DNA of 60,000 bases from Hydractinia symbiolongicarpus (GCF_029227915.1 NC_079876.1:24952328-25012327); one strand, 5' to 3'; shown: positions 12,451-25,160, counted from the stretch's first letter. Program-made: numbers and translations. Notes: generated from the letters alone by a model not told the origin.

Positions 12451-13670
12451 TTGACAGATTGGATTAACAAATGAAAAGAAAATAGACGTTCTTTTTAATA
12501 TCTGAAATATAATAAGCGGTAGAATTAACTAATTTTAGAACAAAAGATTTTACTTTACCCTTTACAAGTTTTTGTAGTTTGTTTTCTTTGGATAAGTGGT
12601 TTTTCCTCCGGCACAGAATTGTGTGAACGAAAAAACGGTTTACTAGCCTTTGCTTATTATAACAATAATATAGTATGAAAGGTTACAAGTTAACTCTAAA
12701 TGGAATCTTTTAAGTAGATTAGCTTGCTATTAAAGTTTCAGAGATACAAAGAATCCTTTTCCAACACAAATTTCCATGATTTTCTAGTTTTTAGGGCTGA
12801 TTTTATAGCTACCTTTATGGGTTTCTAGGTTAACTAAACTTTTGTCGAGGATATCAAAATTCAGTTTTTCTCATGCTCAAACGCAAACGCATGTGTCAAA
12901 GCAAATCCCTATAATTGAAATCCACCAATTAACACTAAATAAGTTCTTAGAGCAAACCCCGAATTGAAATCAACCAATAAGCATAAAGCCAGTGTGGTCA
13001 CATACTTACCTCTTGAATGAAACAATAATTAATTATATTTGTTCAAATGAGTAAAGCCATTCAGGCTGAAAACAAAGAATTCAATTTTTACGTAAGTAAA
13101 GAATTGCAACCCAGCGTATTTTTTTTTTACCTTATCTATTCAGATTTCCAGGTGGTGAGAAAGATTTTGCTGGGATATTTTCTCCTGTTTGTCAGTCTTC
13201 CTCACACCTCTCACGCGCTTGGTTTTCTTCTGGGAGTTGGATTTTAACTTTTACCACGTCATTCTCTTTGTGTAAGAGACAAAAATACTTTATAAGCAGT
13301 TCACAACAAAAATCAGGTAAAAGTCTCCTTAAGTAAATTTCCCTACCAATACCAAACTACAGTTTCCCACAGATGTTGTAAAAAATAAACTTAAAAAAGT
13401 AATTTCTGAAACAGAATTTTATAATAACGCCACTAATAAATTCCTTTTGTTTTTATAAATTCCCGGTATCACACATTTTTCCACATTCTAACTTGAAAAA
13501 GAAACAAGCTAAAACCAAACTAGCAATAAACACCATCATCAAAAAACCCACCCAGCCACCATTACCACCACCACCGCCACCACTAATACCACCACCACTA
13601 CAACAAACACAACGCATTTTTTTGTAGTTGGCGGCGAATATACTAGCTATGTCAGAATTTCAAACTTTAA
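12451..13670. other. Intergenic with a (CCA)n tract, no gene seen
   Basis: No coding signal. A short CCA/CCG-rich microsatellite lies at about 13556-13610. The 66-aa frame at 13047 is hydrophobic but has no supporting context. Confidence 0.5.
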
Positions 13671-13675
13671 TAATT

Positions 13676-14347
13676 CTACAAAGAGGTGGCAAGCCACCGC
13701 AATGATGAACCCAACCTGTTAGGTCTTTGGAAATAAGCGAGAGGTTGTAATCCTCTAGAGAAAATGCCTCTAAAAGCACAATTCTCCCTTTTTACAAGGA
13801 ATTAATAAAAAAATAAAAAAAATAAAAAAGACAAAACACATTTGAAAGGATGAACAGAACTTTAGTCAAGGGCAGGTAGGTTTCGACCCATATTTCTGAA
13901 CCTAAGTACCCTGGATGTCTGACTGGGTCACGCAGACGGTCATCAGCAGAAACTAGACATCCCTATCTTCCTAAAGTAAACTTTGACCACTTTCTGTTCA
14001 ACTGCGCTATTCTTTGTTTTTAACTCAGGTAATAAGTGGAGTCGTTACTCTCCAAAGACAAGATCATGTGTGATTAACCCCCCCCCCCCCCTGCTAATAT
14101 TTTTTTTAACTGGGGTAATAAGTGGAGTCGTCACTCTCCAAAGACAAGACTGAGTGTAGTCAAGCCCCCTTGCTGACTCATTCTGGTTAAAATATTCTTA
14201 CCTCAGCTCTTCTAAAAAGAAAACATATGACTCGTGACTGTTAAAAAGGCGGTCATCACAGAAAATTACTGCTCTATCGTTGCAATGTATCCACCTGTGA
14301 ACCATTTGGTCGAAGGCTATGGTTGTGTAGTGACCATTATTTAAGTT
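13676..14347 (-). mobile_element. 5'-truncated USP-LINE copy G: end of USP domain plus 3' UTR
   Basis: On the minus strand it begins at about 14347 in the His box of the USP domain (HYTTIAFDQMVHRWIHCNDR) and runs through the stop into about 520 bases of 3' UTR, ending near 13676. It matches the 3' end of copy B (24490-25310) closely, differing at only a few bases in the 150-bp coding part, so both belong to one recently active subfamily. It carries two copies of the 3' UTR hairpin repeat (about 14030-14090 and 14112-14178). At 14347 the match to B stops abruptly, which is the usual LINE 5' truncation. Confidence 0.85.
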
Positions 14348-15900
14348 GTTAAGAAACCAAAAACGTAGATAGTAAATGTAAATAAAATAAAAATACATAA
14401 AAATATTGTTTCTGTTTTGTACTTAACTTTAAAGTCATTTTCTTATTTTTAACTTCTGTCTACTGACTATACAACGCTTAGTTTTATTATTATAAAAAAT
14501 TAATTCCGTAATTATTACCACAGGTTAATAAGAAAAATTCTTTCTTTTTAGCCTCAAATTTTAACACCAAGGTTACCGTATATACATTGTATTTACGAAT
14601 TTATTAAGATGAATCACTTCCGCAATGTCAATAGAAAACATTGTTAGTAGATAAATTGAAGAACGAAATGGTATTTTAGAATGGTAACTTTTTCATTTGA
14701 CAACGAAAGTCGTTTAAATTATTTTAAAAACACTTATAAACTAAAAGTCCTTCTTCAAATTTAACTAAAACAAAAATATTTTCGAAATACATAAAAATAT
14801 CCTTATACCGGTATCAACAATAGATTTTCAGTGCAGTCAATGTTATTTCAAAAAAGGGGTTTTCTTTGTATATTTTCACTATAAGGTTGACCATTGAATC
14901 CTTAACGCAGATTTTTACGTGTTTACATAAATCAATGCCGTTACAAAAGTATGCATCACAAAGATAGCCGAATTAAACCTAAAATCGCAGCATTCAATGT
15001 CGCAAAGGATTATGGCTATACCTAAATCGCAAACATTTATGACACAAAAAAATAATTCACAGTGTAATTATGGCAAGCATTGAGCTTCAAATGATTTGTT
15101 TCGAAAACAACGAGTTGTAATTTCGCGAAAAAATTTGTGTTATGCTTTCGTCATAGTAACAGAAAAATATGTCTATAGCTCAAATCAACTATTATTTATT
15201 AATATTTTTTTACTGAATAATCCCCGACCTAGACTTTTTAAAGTAACCAGTCAATAATTAATATCGTAAAATGAAGGAAAAAGTTCGAAACAGCAAGGAT
15301 TTATTTCGCGGAATACAATTTTGAAGTTTCGATTCGCAATGATTTAAAAATTAAAATAATAAAAACTTTGGACAATGTGTTGTGAATTTCTCATCAGATA
15401 AAGAAGGTTTGGATTTAGACGCAGTGGAACAGATTTCTAATGATTTCCTAATTATTTTCCAAATTAAAATTATGGACACTAATTCATTTTTAAAAAAGAC
15501 AGTCAAAATTACGTCATCTGAAAATGAGAGTTTGTCTAGTGCTTCTCAATTTGTAACAGATTCCAATTAAAACATTCGATGGATAACCTTTCAACTGACA
15601 AACTTGATCTATGTATTTGAATGCACTGTAGGCAAACATGATAATTTATCATCGGTTCAAACTTGACTTATTTAAAAACTTCAGTTAAATAAGGAATCAT
15701 CTGCGACATTGTCAGATTAAAATATGATTAAAATTGACTCTGATGGCAATCTTATCAAAACATCTTACAAGGTATATGGCAGAAAAATTCCTCTAGCAAA
15801 TATCGGATAAAAACCAAAAACAAACACAAACAATTTGGCGTATAGAGAGAGCCAACAGGAACTTCGAAGAAAGAAATTTGTTGATATGACCAGCTAATGC
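14348..15900. other. AT-rich DNA, no gene seen
   Basis: Very AT-rich with dense stops. The only frame of note (15382-15570, plus) is a 62-aa Ser-rich sequence with no recognisable domain; it might be a fragment of the HECT-type element that follows. Confidence 0.4.
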
Positions 15901-17467
15901 TTTAATTCTAAATTCACGACATCTATGGTTACAATTAAGTTATTTACCATACTAAATTGTTTTTGAGAATTGGTTACTAAGAAAGAAAATATATTTTGAA
16001 TATATGAATTATTTGCCAAGGTTAGCCTCTTCAGTGTCGATTGGTACTGTTATCTTTGAAGGTCATTTGAAGGTGCCCAGCGCATTTAAAGCTAGGATCA
16101 CCTTCATGATTACTTTAAGTACAAGGAAATTATTAGTTCGTTCGAAAGATGAGTTTGAAAAAACATGTCCGAAAAGACGAAAATTTAGACAAAATGTTGT
16201 GGACGAGAGAGTAGAAAACGCAGAAATGATGCGCAAAAAGTACAACAATGGAATACGAATTAAAGATGCTGATTTCCTGAATTAGGATAATGTTTCTGTG
16301 ACAATTCCAAAAGGTCTCTGAAGCTCTTCGGATTTAAAAGTATTACCATGAGTGACTGTAAACACATCAGTTGGTACCTAACCAACGAACAAACTTCTCT
16401 GTAGTGAAGTTACTCTTCAAGCGTGTTACACGGTATCCAATTTGCGTTGTCAGTAGATGAAATATCATTGTCAAAAGTTGTTTGAAAAATTAACAAATTT
16501 TCAACAGTATTTGGCATTTTGTCAAAATGGCAAACAATGCTTGTAATTTTTTGGAGCAGAAAACATATGTATGATCAAGAACTTCGTTGCGCCATTCATA
16601 AAACGTATTGTTGAGTCTGCTTGCAACAGTCTGCATTGTAGCATGAAACAATCGAGGGCCTGAATTTCCTTTGGCCGGCCAGAGTTTTAGCCATAACAAT
16701 AAAAAAAAACAGTACCCGGGACTATCTGGCATAACAATCAAAGCTGCCAGAAGTAAACCAATACTTCTGATGAAACATTCTAGTTGCAAGTATCATGCAT
16801 TTTATTTTAAAATACTAGCAAAAGAACATCCTCAATATTATTAAAAACTGTTGCATGAGTCGAACATAGCAGAACCAACTGAATTCATCAACAACTACAT
16901 TTAGATTTTACACTAAAAGTTGCACTAAGGAATGCTTTTTCCAAATCTCACATAAATTATATCTGTTTAGTGTGATATAAGCATGCAAAAAATCGATAAA
17001 GAGACCTAGTACATACCTACAAAATCAAACATACAAAAAATAGACAAAAGTTGGTAAAATTATAATTTCCAGACCAGAACATACAAGTAGTTTGACATGA
17101 TCATGACCGCATGATCATGTGGGTAATCCTGTTAACTTTAGTTGGAATTCAGCTGGCTGTCTTGCGAAAGTTAACAGCTTGGCTGATAGTCATGCAGTTA
17201 ATTACACCCAGTTGGACAATGAATTCACTTTGTTAAAAGCGAATAGGGATACTCCAAAGAATGCTGGTCGAGTAGTTGCTTAAATGATAACGACTGTAGT
17301 TTGAACAGGCTCAAACCATTTAGAACAAAGCCAAGGGTTAGAAAGATGAAAAGAAGGTATACAGCATTAAAGCATGCTTTTCATATATGTTTCCATAAGA
17401 ATATGTGCTGTATAAGGTTCACATGGAGAGTGTTTTCTCCTTATTACTTAAATCTTATATGCTTTAA

Positions 17468-17852
17468 AGGAAGAAACTTTCGCTGGAAGAACGTTTCGCG
17501 GTTTCGCGGTTTTTGGGACCTTTCTGCGAAAGTTTTTTCCCGCGAATTTTTTTGTAAATTTAGTTCCCAGTGAACGCTTTTTATGTTAATTCCATTTAAC
17601 TACTCAGTAAAGCAAAAAACAAGTATCGTTTCCTTATTTTTATATTTAATTAGCTGAGTTTATAGGAATGGCTTTGAGAAGAAAGTCTTAAAAACTATAA
17701 CAAAGGTGATTAAGAAATGTTTTAATACTTCATTATCGGTCAAGTTTTCTTCCGTAAAAATTGCTCGTCCGCAAAAGTTTTTTCCCGCGAAATGCAAAAT
17801 TTTCGCGGTTATTCCGAACCGCAAAACTTCCTTCCAGTGAAAGTTTCTTCCC
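17468..17852. mobile_element. TTAA-flanked MITE (385 bp) inside the HECT relic
   Basis: TIRs of form RGGAAGAAACTTTCRCTGGA are flanked by TTAA at 17464-17467 and 17853-17856. Inside are repeated TTTCGCGG / CCGCGAAA words. A TTAA target duplication is known for piggyBac and Kolobok superfamilies; which one mobilised this cannot be told from the sequence. It lies immediately upstream of the HECT C-lobe remnant, so it inserted into, or next to, the older element. Confidence 0.75.
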
Positions 17853-17856
17853 TTAA

Positions 17857-18193
17857 AGGAAAAGTCTAGAAAGGTTATTAATCTTTTAAAAGAAATTTTG
17901 CCACCCAGTGATGGAGAAAGAGATGCTTTCAAGTTTCTCATGAGGTATATCCGTGGTCTAGATTCGTTGTTGCTGAAAAAAACGGTAAAATTCTTAACTG
18001 ACTCGGATGTTGTGGTAGTTGACTTAATTGAGATTGTTTTCATAAAGCTTGAATCATCATTTTCGCGACGCGAATCGCAGATACATGTACGCCCTGTTTG
18101 GAATTATCATCAACATATATAAGTTATTGCAAATTAAGAGAAGAATTCAGCAATATCTTAAATCTCTCAGAGTGGGAGATGACATAGTGTAAC
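17857..18193 (+). pseudogene. HECT E3 ligase C-lobe remnant (element-derived)
   Basis: Read after the MITE: a helical stretch (LLKEILPPSDGERDAFKFL), then LLKKTVKFLTDSDVVVV, then IEIVFIKLESSFSRR, then after a one-base shift at about 18080 the motif DTCTPCLELSSTY and the ending SEWEMT followed by TAG. This is the C-lobe pattern of HECT ligases of the G2E3-like, transposon-associated type: the TC dipeptide contains the catalytic Cys (codon 18086-18088). The N-lobe was not recognised upstream of the MITE. Family knowledge: the Cys accepts ubiquitin from E2. This copy cannot be functional. Confidence 0.7.
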
Positions 18194-18959
18194 TTTCAAG
18201 TCATCTATTTTTTGAGATGTAATGTTTTTGTTATTTATTTTTATTTTATGAAAGTTTTATAAAACAATAAGCTGTGAGGTAGTAGTTCCCTATAATGTTC
18301 AATTTTTTAAAGAGTGAATGCATATTGAAAATTTTGAAAAATACCATGAAACAAAATCTGCTTAAGTATTTTTCGATCAGAGCACCTTTTTGTTGACTTC
18401 ATTCGGGAAATCAATTGCTTTTTCCTAGTAATTGAATTGTCACTTTTTGTCAATATTCTTGTCTAGAATCACTCATATACTCTTAAAAGCCTATTTATCA
18501 TTTCATTCTATTTCGTTCATTTTAAGCGAGCATTAAAGTCATAAAATTAAATAGCCACGATGTTTATATTTTGTTGATTGTTTGATTTTTGTTGTGTCTT
18601 TTGATGTTTTTAGAAATGAGTATGTCAAAACCATTTGTTCCTGGTTCCTGATATAATTTTTTGTCATTCAAGACCATTTTTGTTAACATAACACAGTCAA
18701 CTTTCAAAGTAACGGATGCTTTAATTATATTAGTACCACAGTCAGAAACTTATGCAAAACTTTCTAAATAGTGGAAAGCCACTCTTACTGCTCATTATTA
18801 TTCGCTGTTAGAAAGTTGACTGTCGCACTTGCCTTCTTTTTTAGTTTTCTTTGTATGTTAAAATAAAGAAACTTTTGAATTATTTCTATTATTTCTACCA
18901 TCCTGAACTCTCCTGGGATTTCAGAACAAACAAAAATGCTTTTCGAATTTATATGTACA

Positions 18960-19433
18960 TTCCAATTGTTCTTAACAATTGTTGATATATTTCCTCAATA
19001 ACTCCATAAAACAAAATCGGATGCATTCAATTAATGCGGTATCAGAGTTTGTGAACATCCCAAGGACAAACCAGATCTTGGAAAAAATATTTCCACCAAC
19101 CAACTCTGTGGCGTTGTAGAGTAGAACAAAATGATTCAATTCTTTGGCTCTCAGTAGATGAGATGATGATGAAGGACTCGATTCCAAAATCCACATCATT
19201 CAAGGTTCGAAGATAAATATGTATCGACTCAATCAACGTGTGATCTACCATTATGGGGCCTTTATAAATCTTGGTACACATTTAATTTTTCTCACTGCAT
19301 TAAGATAAAAACTCTGCGCTCGAATTGAAAAGATGGAATATGTCCATTGATGGCAATGATTTCGACGGGTCTGTACCTTTATTGCAACGCCGAAGTCATT
19401 TAGGGAATCGGCATGATGCATCATTAATTTCAA
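18960..19433 (-). pseudogene. IS3EU-type DDE integrase remnant
   Basis: Minus-strand fragments in shifted frames read AQSFYLNAVRKIKCVPRFIK, then DHTLIESIHIYLRTLN, then STESQRIESF...VGWWKYFFQDLV, then FTNSDTALIECIRFCFMELL. The order and spacing match the catalytic core and tail of the eukaryotic IS3-like integrases, with QRIES holding the final acidic residue. At least three frameshifts are present (near 19240, 19060 and 19330). It faces the HECT remnant, as in the complete element at 51.6 kb. Confidence 0.65.
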
Positions 19434-19809
19434 ATCACTCTCATCTCCTAGTTACAATGCTCTGTTTGTATGACAAAGCTTTATTTTATACTGATAAAAA
19501 GTATTTCAAAAGAAAAGTTTTTAGGCTTTTTAACTACCAGTTAGAATCACAAAAGTTTTTTTTTACTATATGTTCTTCGTATTCTGATAAATAGTGTCAG
19601 CAAAAAAGGGGTCACTATTTTTGTTGGGCAGTTGAATGCATGCGCAGAAGACGAACGACTTGACACATGTATTTAATATAAAGTATACATCTCTGCAGCA
19701 GAAGCTGGAATGTCTGCCAGCTACGTCATACGGTTGAAACGCATATAATAAGAAAATATTACATTATACAGATAACATATCGAAGGTTGATATCGTAATA
19801 GATCTCCGG

Positions 19810-21480
19810 AGATGCTTGACAGCGAATTATAAGGAAGTCAGCGTGTTATATCCATCACCAAACTATTCTTTATCACATTTTAGTCTTGCCAATTTCAAAG
19901 TCCTGCCTTGCTCAATTAAAATAAAGAATTGCTATTCCACAACAAGGACGATGGAAGGTTATTTGAGACAGCACTCGCAGCCTCCTTCAGCACGAAAGAA
20001 GCCATACGTGCTACTGATTACAGATCGAGCTTAGTATAATGCATCATCCACTTACGCGAGAAAGTGGATTAAAAGGTGTTTGGAGTTCTGGAAATAGCTA
20101 GCGAAATTCAGGAGATCATGTATAGTCCTGCGCCTAACGGTCACACTATACACTCGATGACTCCATCACCACACAGACTAAAAAACAATAAGAACTTAAA
20201 GTCTGTTCAACTTTCTGGCTATCTGTTGGGTGATACAGGCATGCATGAACACTAACATATTTTAACTTTATATTGATAAACGTATGTATGTATGTGAGGA
20301 AACAGGAGACTTAGATAATTATTATGGAAGTGTACCAACTCGCCTTTTTTGTGGGACCTTGGTCAACTTGAAACAATTCGTGCTTTGGATCTACATCAGC
20401 CACAGAAACACAAACACTCGACAATCAAACTTGCTGGTTATGCAATCTATTGCTCATTTCAGGATGTTATTGTACTTACAGAAACAATGCGCCAAGCCGC
20501 AGATCAATTAGCTCTTACTAAGAGTACGTAATGGAATAATCGTTGCAAAGGTGCTCTGCCCCAAACCGAAAAATGTAACTTTTTGCATGGTCGCGTTATT
20601 ACATTGATGGAAACATGGAATAAAGTTAATGATAAACACCACAATAAATTGGCCAGTGTTCCAGTTGCTGCTATTACATCAAGAAGCTGTGTTAAACATC
20701 ACTCTTTAACCGATAAGCAAGTTGGTCAAATACCGCTAAGATCTTTAATGGCAGTTGGTGAAACTGTAATACTCACCAAGAACCAAAGAAGGTCTTACGG
20801 GGGTCTGTCTTAATAATAGTGCCATGGGAAAAGTAATTGCAATTCTTTATTCACAAAATATGTCACAACCTGAATTCCAATACTTTTTGTTGTCTATTTC
20901 CCAAATTAGGCCCACCAGGATATCAGAACATCCAACATGGATACCAATAACATCAAGGGTCGATGTGAGTTTGATTGTTGTAGCATAAATGGCCTGCCAT
21001 TGATGCCAGGATATGCAATAACAATTGCTAAAAGACAGGGTATGTCCATTGGGAATGGTAAAACTGCCACCCGCATGCGTATCAAGTCACATCAATCAAT
21101 TTAGATATAAAACAATAACCTTTGTACAGCTTACACTGCATTCTTAAGATGCGAAAAAGAAAGAAATTGGGTGCTTGTTAAACCAATTACTCAAGAATGA
21201 CTCTCGTACATTAATACACATCCCCGTATGACAGCCAGACAAGAGGAAAAGAAACGGCTGAAAGCATTATTGAATAAACCCGTCCAAAAATTCAATATCA
21301 CTGCGGAAAAGTATATTAACTTGTTAAAAGAACTGGACAAGTTTTGCGATGATGGTATTGAAGATGCAGTTTGTCCTTCACAATCTATAGATTGCACATG
21401 TAAAACATGCTTATTCATAATGATAATCACAACCTACATTTGCCTATTTTGCAGGCAATCAGAATCTTGGACATTTTAAC
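19810..21480 (+). pseudogene. Pif1/Helitron-like helicase remnant
   Basis: Plus-strand pieces in several frames follow the order of a Pif1-family helicase: PYVLLIT at 20005 (just before where Walker A should be, now destroyed), DLGQLETIRAL near 20355 (motif III), YAIYCSFQDVIVLTETMRQ at about 20440, FLHGRVITLMETWNKVN near 20580, LMAVGETVILTKNQR near 20750, then LPLMPGYAITIAKRQGMSIG near 21000-21050 (motif VI), and a tail ending in a Cys cluster at 21400. There are many stops and shifts. Helitrons carry such helicases fused to a Rep domain; no Rep was found, so a Helitron or another Pif1-bearing element remain possible. Confidence 0.65.
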
Positions 21481-21599
21481 TATTCCAATCGACCATACGT
21501 AATTCAAATTATAAAAAAGAAGGTAAAGAGAAAGACAAGGAAGTTAGAGGCATACTTACCTAAAAATTTCCCTAACGAAAGTCTGTCGTTATAAGAATA

Positions 21600-22985
21600 A
21601 CAATAATTGACATTCAGTTGCATCTATATCTCATCCGTATTCTACCAATTATCACAACACATTTATCGTACTTATTACAATCAAAAGATAATGGAGTATG
21701 TGAAGGAGTATGTCCAGGGTTAAATGGCACCTAAACAAGGTACATTAAAATACCAGCATTATGCTGATTTATCAAAGGCGTTGGCCAAATGCAACGTGAA
21801 CAAGGTGCATTAAGATTACAGCAGTGTGCTGATTATTAATAGTGTTCTTGTAGGAGGAGGTGGACGGTCATAACACAGCCTAACAAAGGTCTGTAATTGT
21901 TACATCAACCATGAATACATTTTATATCACGCTGCATATCTATTTCATCCGTACCCTACCGATCATCATACCACAATTACCATACTGTTTCGACTTGTGG
22001 CAATCAACATATCGTCTGTACCCTACAGATCAGATTTAAACTTTCTTAATGGTTGCTTAATTTTATTCAACTAATTTTTGCAGAGATATATGTAAAACTC
22101 CCAATGAAGGTGTTCCGTGTGTCTGTAAAAACTCATGGTTAATTTATTTTACTGTTCTCATAAAAATCTTCGCGTAATGATGTAACCTGTATTACGCGAA
22201 AATCACGGTTCTACTATAGTTAGAGGCTGCAACCCAGCATAATCCACCTTTTTGCAAGGATTTCCTAAAAACAAGGACCGTAAAGAGGCAGAAAAACACA
22301 ACAGCGACAGAACACAACACAAAAAAAATAAATTAAGCAATTCGAAATGGATTAATAGGTACAAATGAGATGAATAAAACTTATCACAACGTGAATATCC
22401 TTAAATGGATACATTTAAAATTATGTGTTCAAGTTAAAGCAAACAACTATCAGTGCGCCAGGACTTGTGACCCTGACTGCAGCTTTCCACATGTGTTACG
22501 GAGCTCCAACATTCAACCTTACACAGATAATTGTTGCTGTGGTGTACAGTTAGCACTGGATTTGTGCTGATTTCGTGTTATATGATACTATACGTTCGTT
22601 TCGTGTTCAATATGTTTGTTACCTCCATGTTTTATTGTTCTTTTATGGTGTATTGCGTAATTAACTTGTGTTTTATGTTCGTGTCTCAAGTGTGCTATTT
22701 TCATTGATAGAATTTATGTATGTAGTTTTTTCATGCTTCTTTTTTGTGATTCCCGCTCAAAAAGACAAAGTGACAAGTTTAAATCAAATTTCAAACGCAA
22801 AAGTTTTATTTTATCAAATTTCAAATAAATTTGCGTCTGTTAAAGAAGTTCAAGAAAGTTAAACACTCACAATGTTCATCCTTTCAAGCCCTGTAAAGAA
22901 TGGCTGGTATACATTTGTTATTTATCTATTTATTTATTTATTTAATATTCATTTCAATTTTACGCGTTGTGTTTTTCTTTGTATT
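21600..22985. repeat. Non-coding DNA with a diverged direct repeat
   Basis: Phrases such as CTCATCCGTATTCTACC (about 21632) and TTCATCCGTACCCTACC (about 21950), and CAGCATTATGCTGATT (about 21756) and CAGCAGTGTGCTGATT (about 21818), show old internal duplication. A short Cys-containing frame at 22370-22570 has no recognisable fold. No gene is called. Confidence 0.4.
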
Positions 22986-22989
22986 TCAT

Positions 22990-24485
22990 ATTTTCTGTGT
23001 ATTTATTTTAGTTTGAACCTTGTTTAACAAAAAGTTCCAAACAATTCTATCATGGCTTTTTGTGATCCCGCGAAAACTGCACATGTGGACTTGCCTAATG
23101 ACAGTACCAGCCTGTCGTAATTTGGGTAATATTCGTGGGCGTAACACCACCAGATAAGAAAATCTACCCCCTTGCAGAGTTTCTTCTAAAATGACTAAGG
23201 GCAGCAGGATTGTCAATCCTGAAAGCAAAGTGGGCAAACTCTGCGTCCCTACTAGACTATAGTAAGGGTAATAAGTGAGATCGTCATGCCCGAAGACAAG
23301 ATATGATGTCAAGCGCCCTTGCTGTGCTTCTTGTGTCTCTATACAAAGAGAGGAGTGAGCAAACTCCAGTTTCACGGTGCACAGACTAAAATAAATCAAC
23401 TGGGGTAAATAAAACCGCTAGACCCAGTTACTGATGTGTATCTTAACAATTGTACAACAAGGAAGTTGCCGCAATTATAAATCCGAGTTTCAATTGTGGC
23501 TTCTTGATGAGATGAACACTGGGGGCAGAACCACTTGTTGTCACCTAGCAATTCCTGAGGTTGTAAAAATTTGTTAAAAGAGCCTGCTATTGACTTACAC
23601 GTTTGTAAAATTAAAATTGTATCCCTTTGTTCCCTGGAAGTAGAGAAACAACAGGAGTTGCATGACGTTGTTGTGGTCACAGTTACTGACAGTAGATTGT
23701 CAACCAAAGGATCCAATAAGTTGGTCAAAAACAACCTGAAGGATCTCGGGCACATCTTGTTGGTGATTGTTATAAAACGTGTTATTGTTAGGAGCATGCA
23801 TTCTGTTTTGCAGCGCACGTAAGAAATTGAAAGGATCAATCGGTGAATGAGAGCGATTCAGTGGTGACATATTTAGGACTATAGACTTTACAAGAGATGA
23901 CAAAGAGGAGACTGATGGTAATTGAGACCAAAGTCTTGGAAGAACCGTTAATCCTTGCAAAATGGAGTTTGCGTAGCATGTGTTTCCCTTGTTTATCAAA
24001 CCAGCGTGGACGATGCTCACCTTTTGTTTAAGTTCCTGGCTAAGGTTATGGTGTTCCGTGGGTTTTGGCTTGTCAGAGATGGGTGAAGATGGATTTGGTA
24101 ACAGAAGAGGAATTATCATGAGGTATACTATTCTATGGTCGTAAAAATGTTGGCGGACTGCAGTGCGTAAGATCTTGTGACCACTGTGGTGAGTCTCGTG
24201 CAATCCAAATGCAAAAGAATGTTTTCATGCTTATATCGCCAAGCTTGCATGCGGTTAAAAATGCAGATTTGCTAGCGAAACTAAGGCTTTTTAGACAACA
24301 AGTTAAAGCCCTTAAGGAGTAGCCCCTAGCACTCACTTCTACTGCGAAAAGATGCGGAAACCCGTTCCTAAGTATTATCTCGACCAAAAGGAAGTATTTG
24401 GAAAGCTTGGTGGAATGCCAGGATCCCATGTTTTCCTCACAAGGACAAGTTAGTTCAATAATGATGATGCGCTTAGAACAATTTC
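22990..24485 (-). mobile_element. USP-LINE copy A, 3' part: RLE end, USP and 3' UTR
   Basis: The copy starts abruptly at about 24485 in the RLE (SKRIIIIELTCPCEEN) and runs through KLSKYFLLV and EVSARGYSL into the USP Cys box NKGNTCYANSILQ (Cys codon 23978-23976), QQDVPEIL, two CxxC pairs (CNSC at about 23670, CPQC at about 23525) and FLVVQLLRY. The USP His box is missing; the coding match ends near 23396 and 3' UTR-like sequence with a degraded hairpin repeat follows (about 23255-23320). The missing 5' side of the same RLE is found at 29590-30120, so copy B inserted into this copy. It is frameshifted in at least three places. Confidence 0.75.
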
Positions 24486-24859
24486 AGTATAGATAATAAT
24501 TTACAAAGAGGTGGCAAGCCACCACAATGATGACCTCAACCTGTTAGGTCTTTGGGAATAAGCGAAAGGTTGTAATCCTCTAGAGAAAATGCCTCTAAAC
24601 GCACAATTCTCCCTTTTTACAAGGATTTAATTAAAAATATAAAAAAAATAAAAAGGACACAACACATTTGAAAAGATGAACAGAACTTTAACCAAGGGCA
24701 GGTAGGTTTCGACCCATATTTCTGAACCTAAGTACCCTGGATGTCTAGCTGGGTCACCTCGAAGAGGTCCGCGGACGGTCATCAGCAGAAACTAGACATC
24801 CCTATCTTCCTAAAATTAACTTTGACCACTTTCTGTTCAACTGTGCTATTCTTTGTTTT

Positions 24860-25147
24860 TAACTCACGTAATAAGTGGAGTCGTTACTCTCCAAAGACAA
24901 GATCATGTGTGATCAAACCCCCCTGCTAATATTTTTTTTTTATTTTTTATTTATTTATTTTTTTTTTTTTAACTGGGGTAATAAGTGGAGTCGTCACTCT
25001 CCAAAGACAAGACCTAGTATGATCAAACCCCCTTGCTAACTTAATTTTTATTTGATTTTTTTTTATTCTTGACTGGGGTAATAAGTGGAGTCGTCACTCT
25101 CCAAAGACAAGACTGAGTGTAGTCAAGCCCACTTGCTGACTCATTCC
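24860..25147 (-). repeat. Three tandem 3' UTR hairpin repeats of copy B
   Basis: Units at about 24865-24925, 24975-25040 and 25075-25147 share GGTAATAAGTGGAGTCGTCA (plus strand) and CTCTCCAAAGACAAGA. TGGAG and CTCCA pair around a TCGTCACT loop. The same unit occurs twice in copy G and once, with an altered stem, in copy E (32088-32110). A 3' UTR structure read by the reverse transcriptase is a plausible role (inference). Confidence 0.6.
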
Positions 25148-25160
25148 GGTTAAAATATTT

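Larger units (their letters stand above)
15900..19500. mobile_element. Decayed IS3EU-like transposon relic with HECT (+) and integrase (-) tail to tail
   Basis: The relic is recognised from two convergent coding remnants: a HECT C-lobe on the plus strand ending at 18193 and an IS3EU-type DDE integrase on the minus strand whose 3' end is near 18960. That is the same gene order and orientation as the complete element at 51587-55969. Outer limits are approximate because no TIRs were found; the plus-strand frame at 16004-16285 (93 aa, basic, unrecognised) may be an upstream part of the same element. The sequence is far more decayed than the 51.6 kb element. Confidence 0.55.

Noticed and set aside
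16004-16285. 93-aa basic plus-strand ORF as a host gene
   Set aside because: No domain, no splice support, and it lies in relic DNA; mentioned only as a possible part of the HECT element.
16490-16789. 99-aa minus-strand ORF as a membrane protein
   Set aside because: Hydrophobic start by chance in AT-rich DNA; no further support.
22370-22570. Cys-rich 66-aa ORF as a secreted peptide
   Set aside because: No signal peptide and the Cys pattern fits no known fold.
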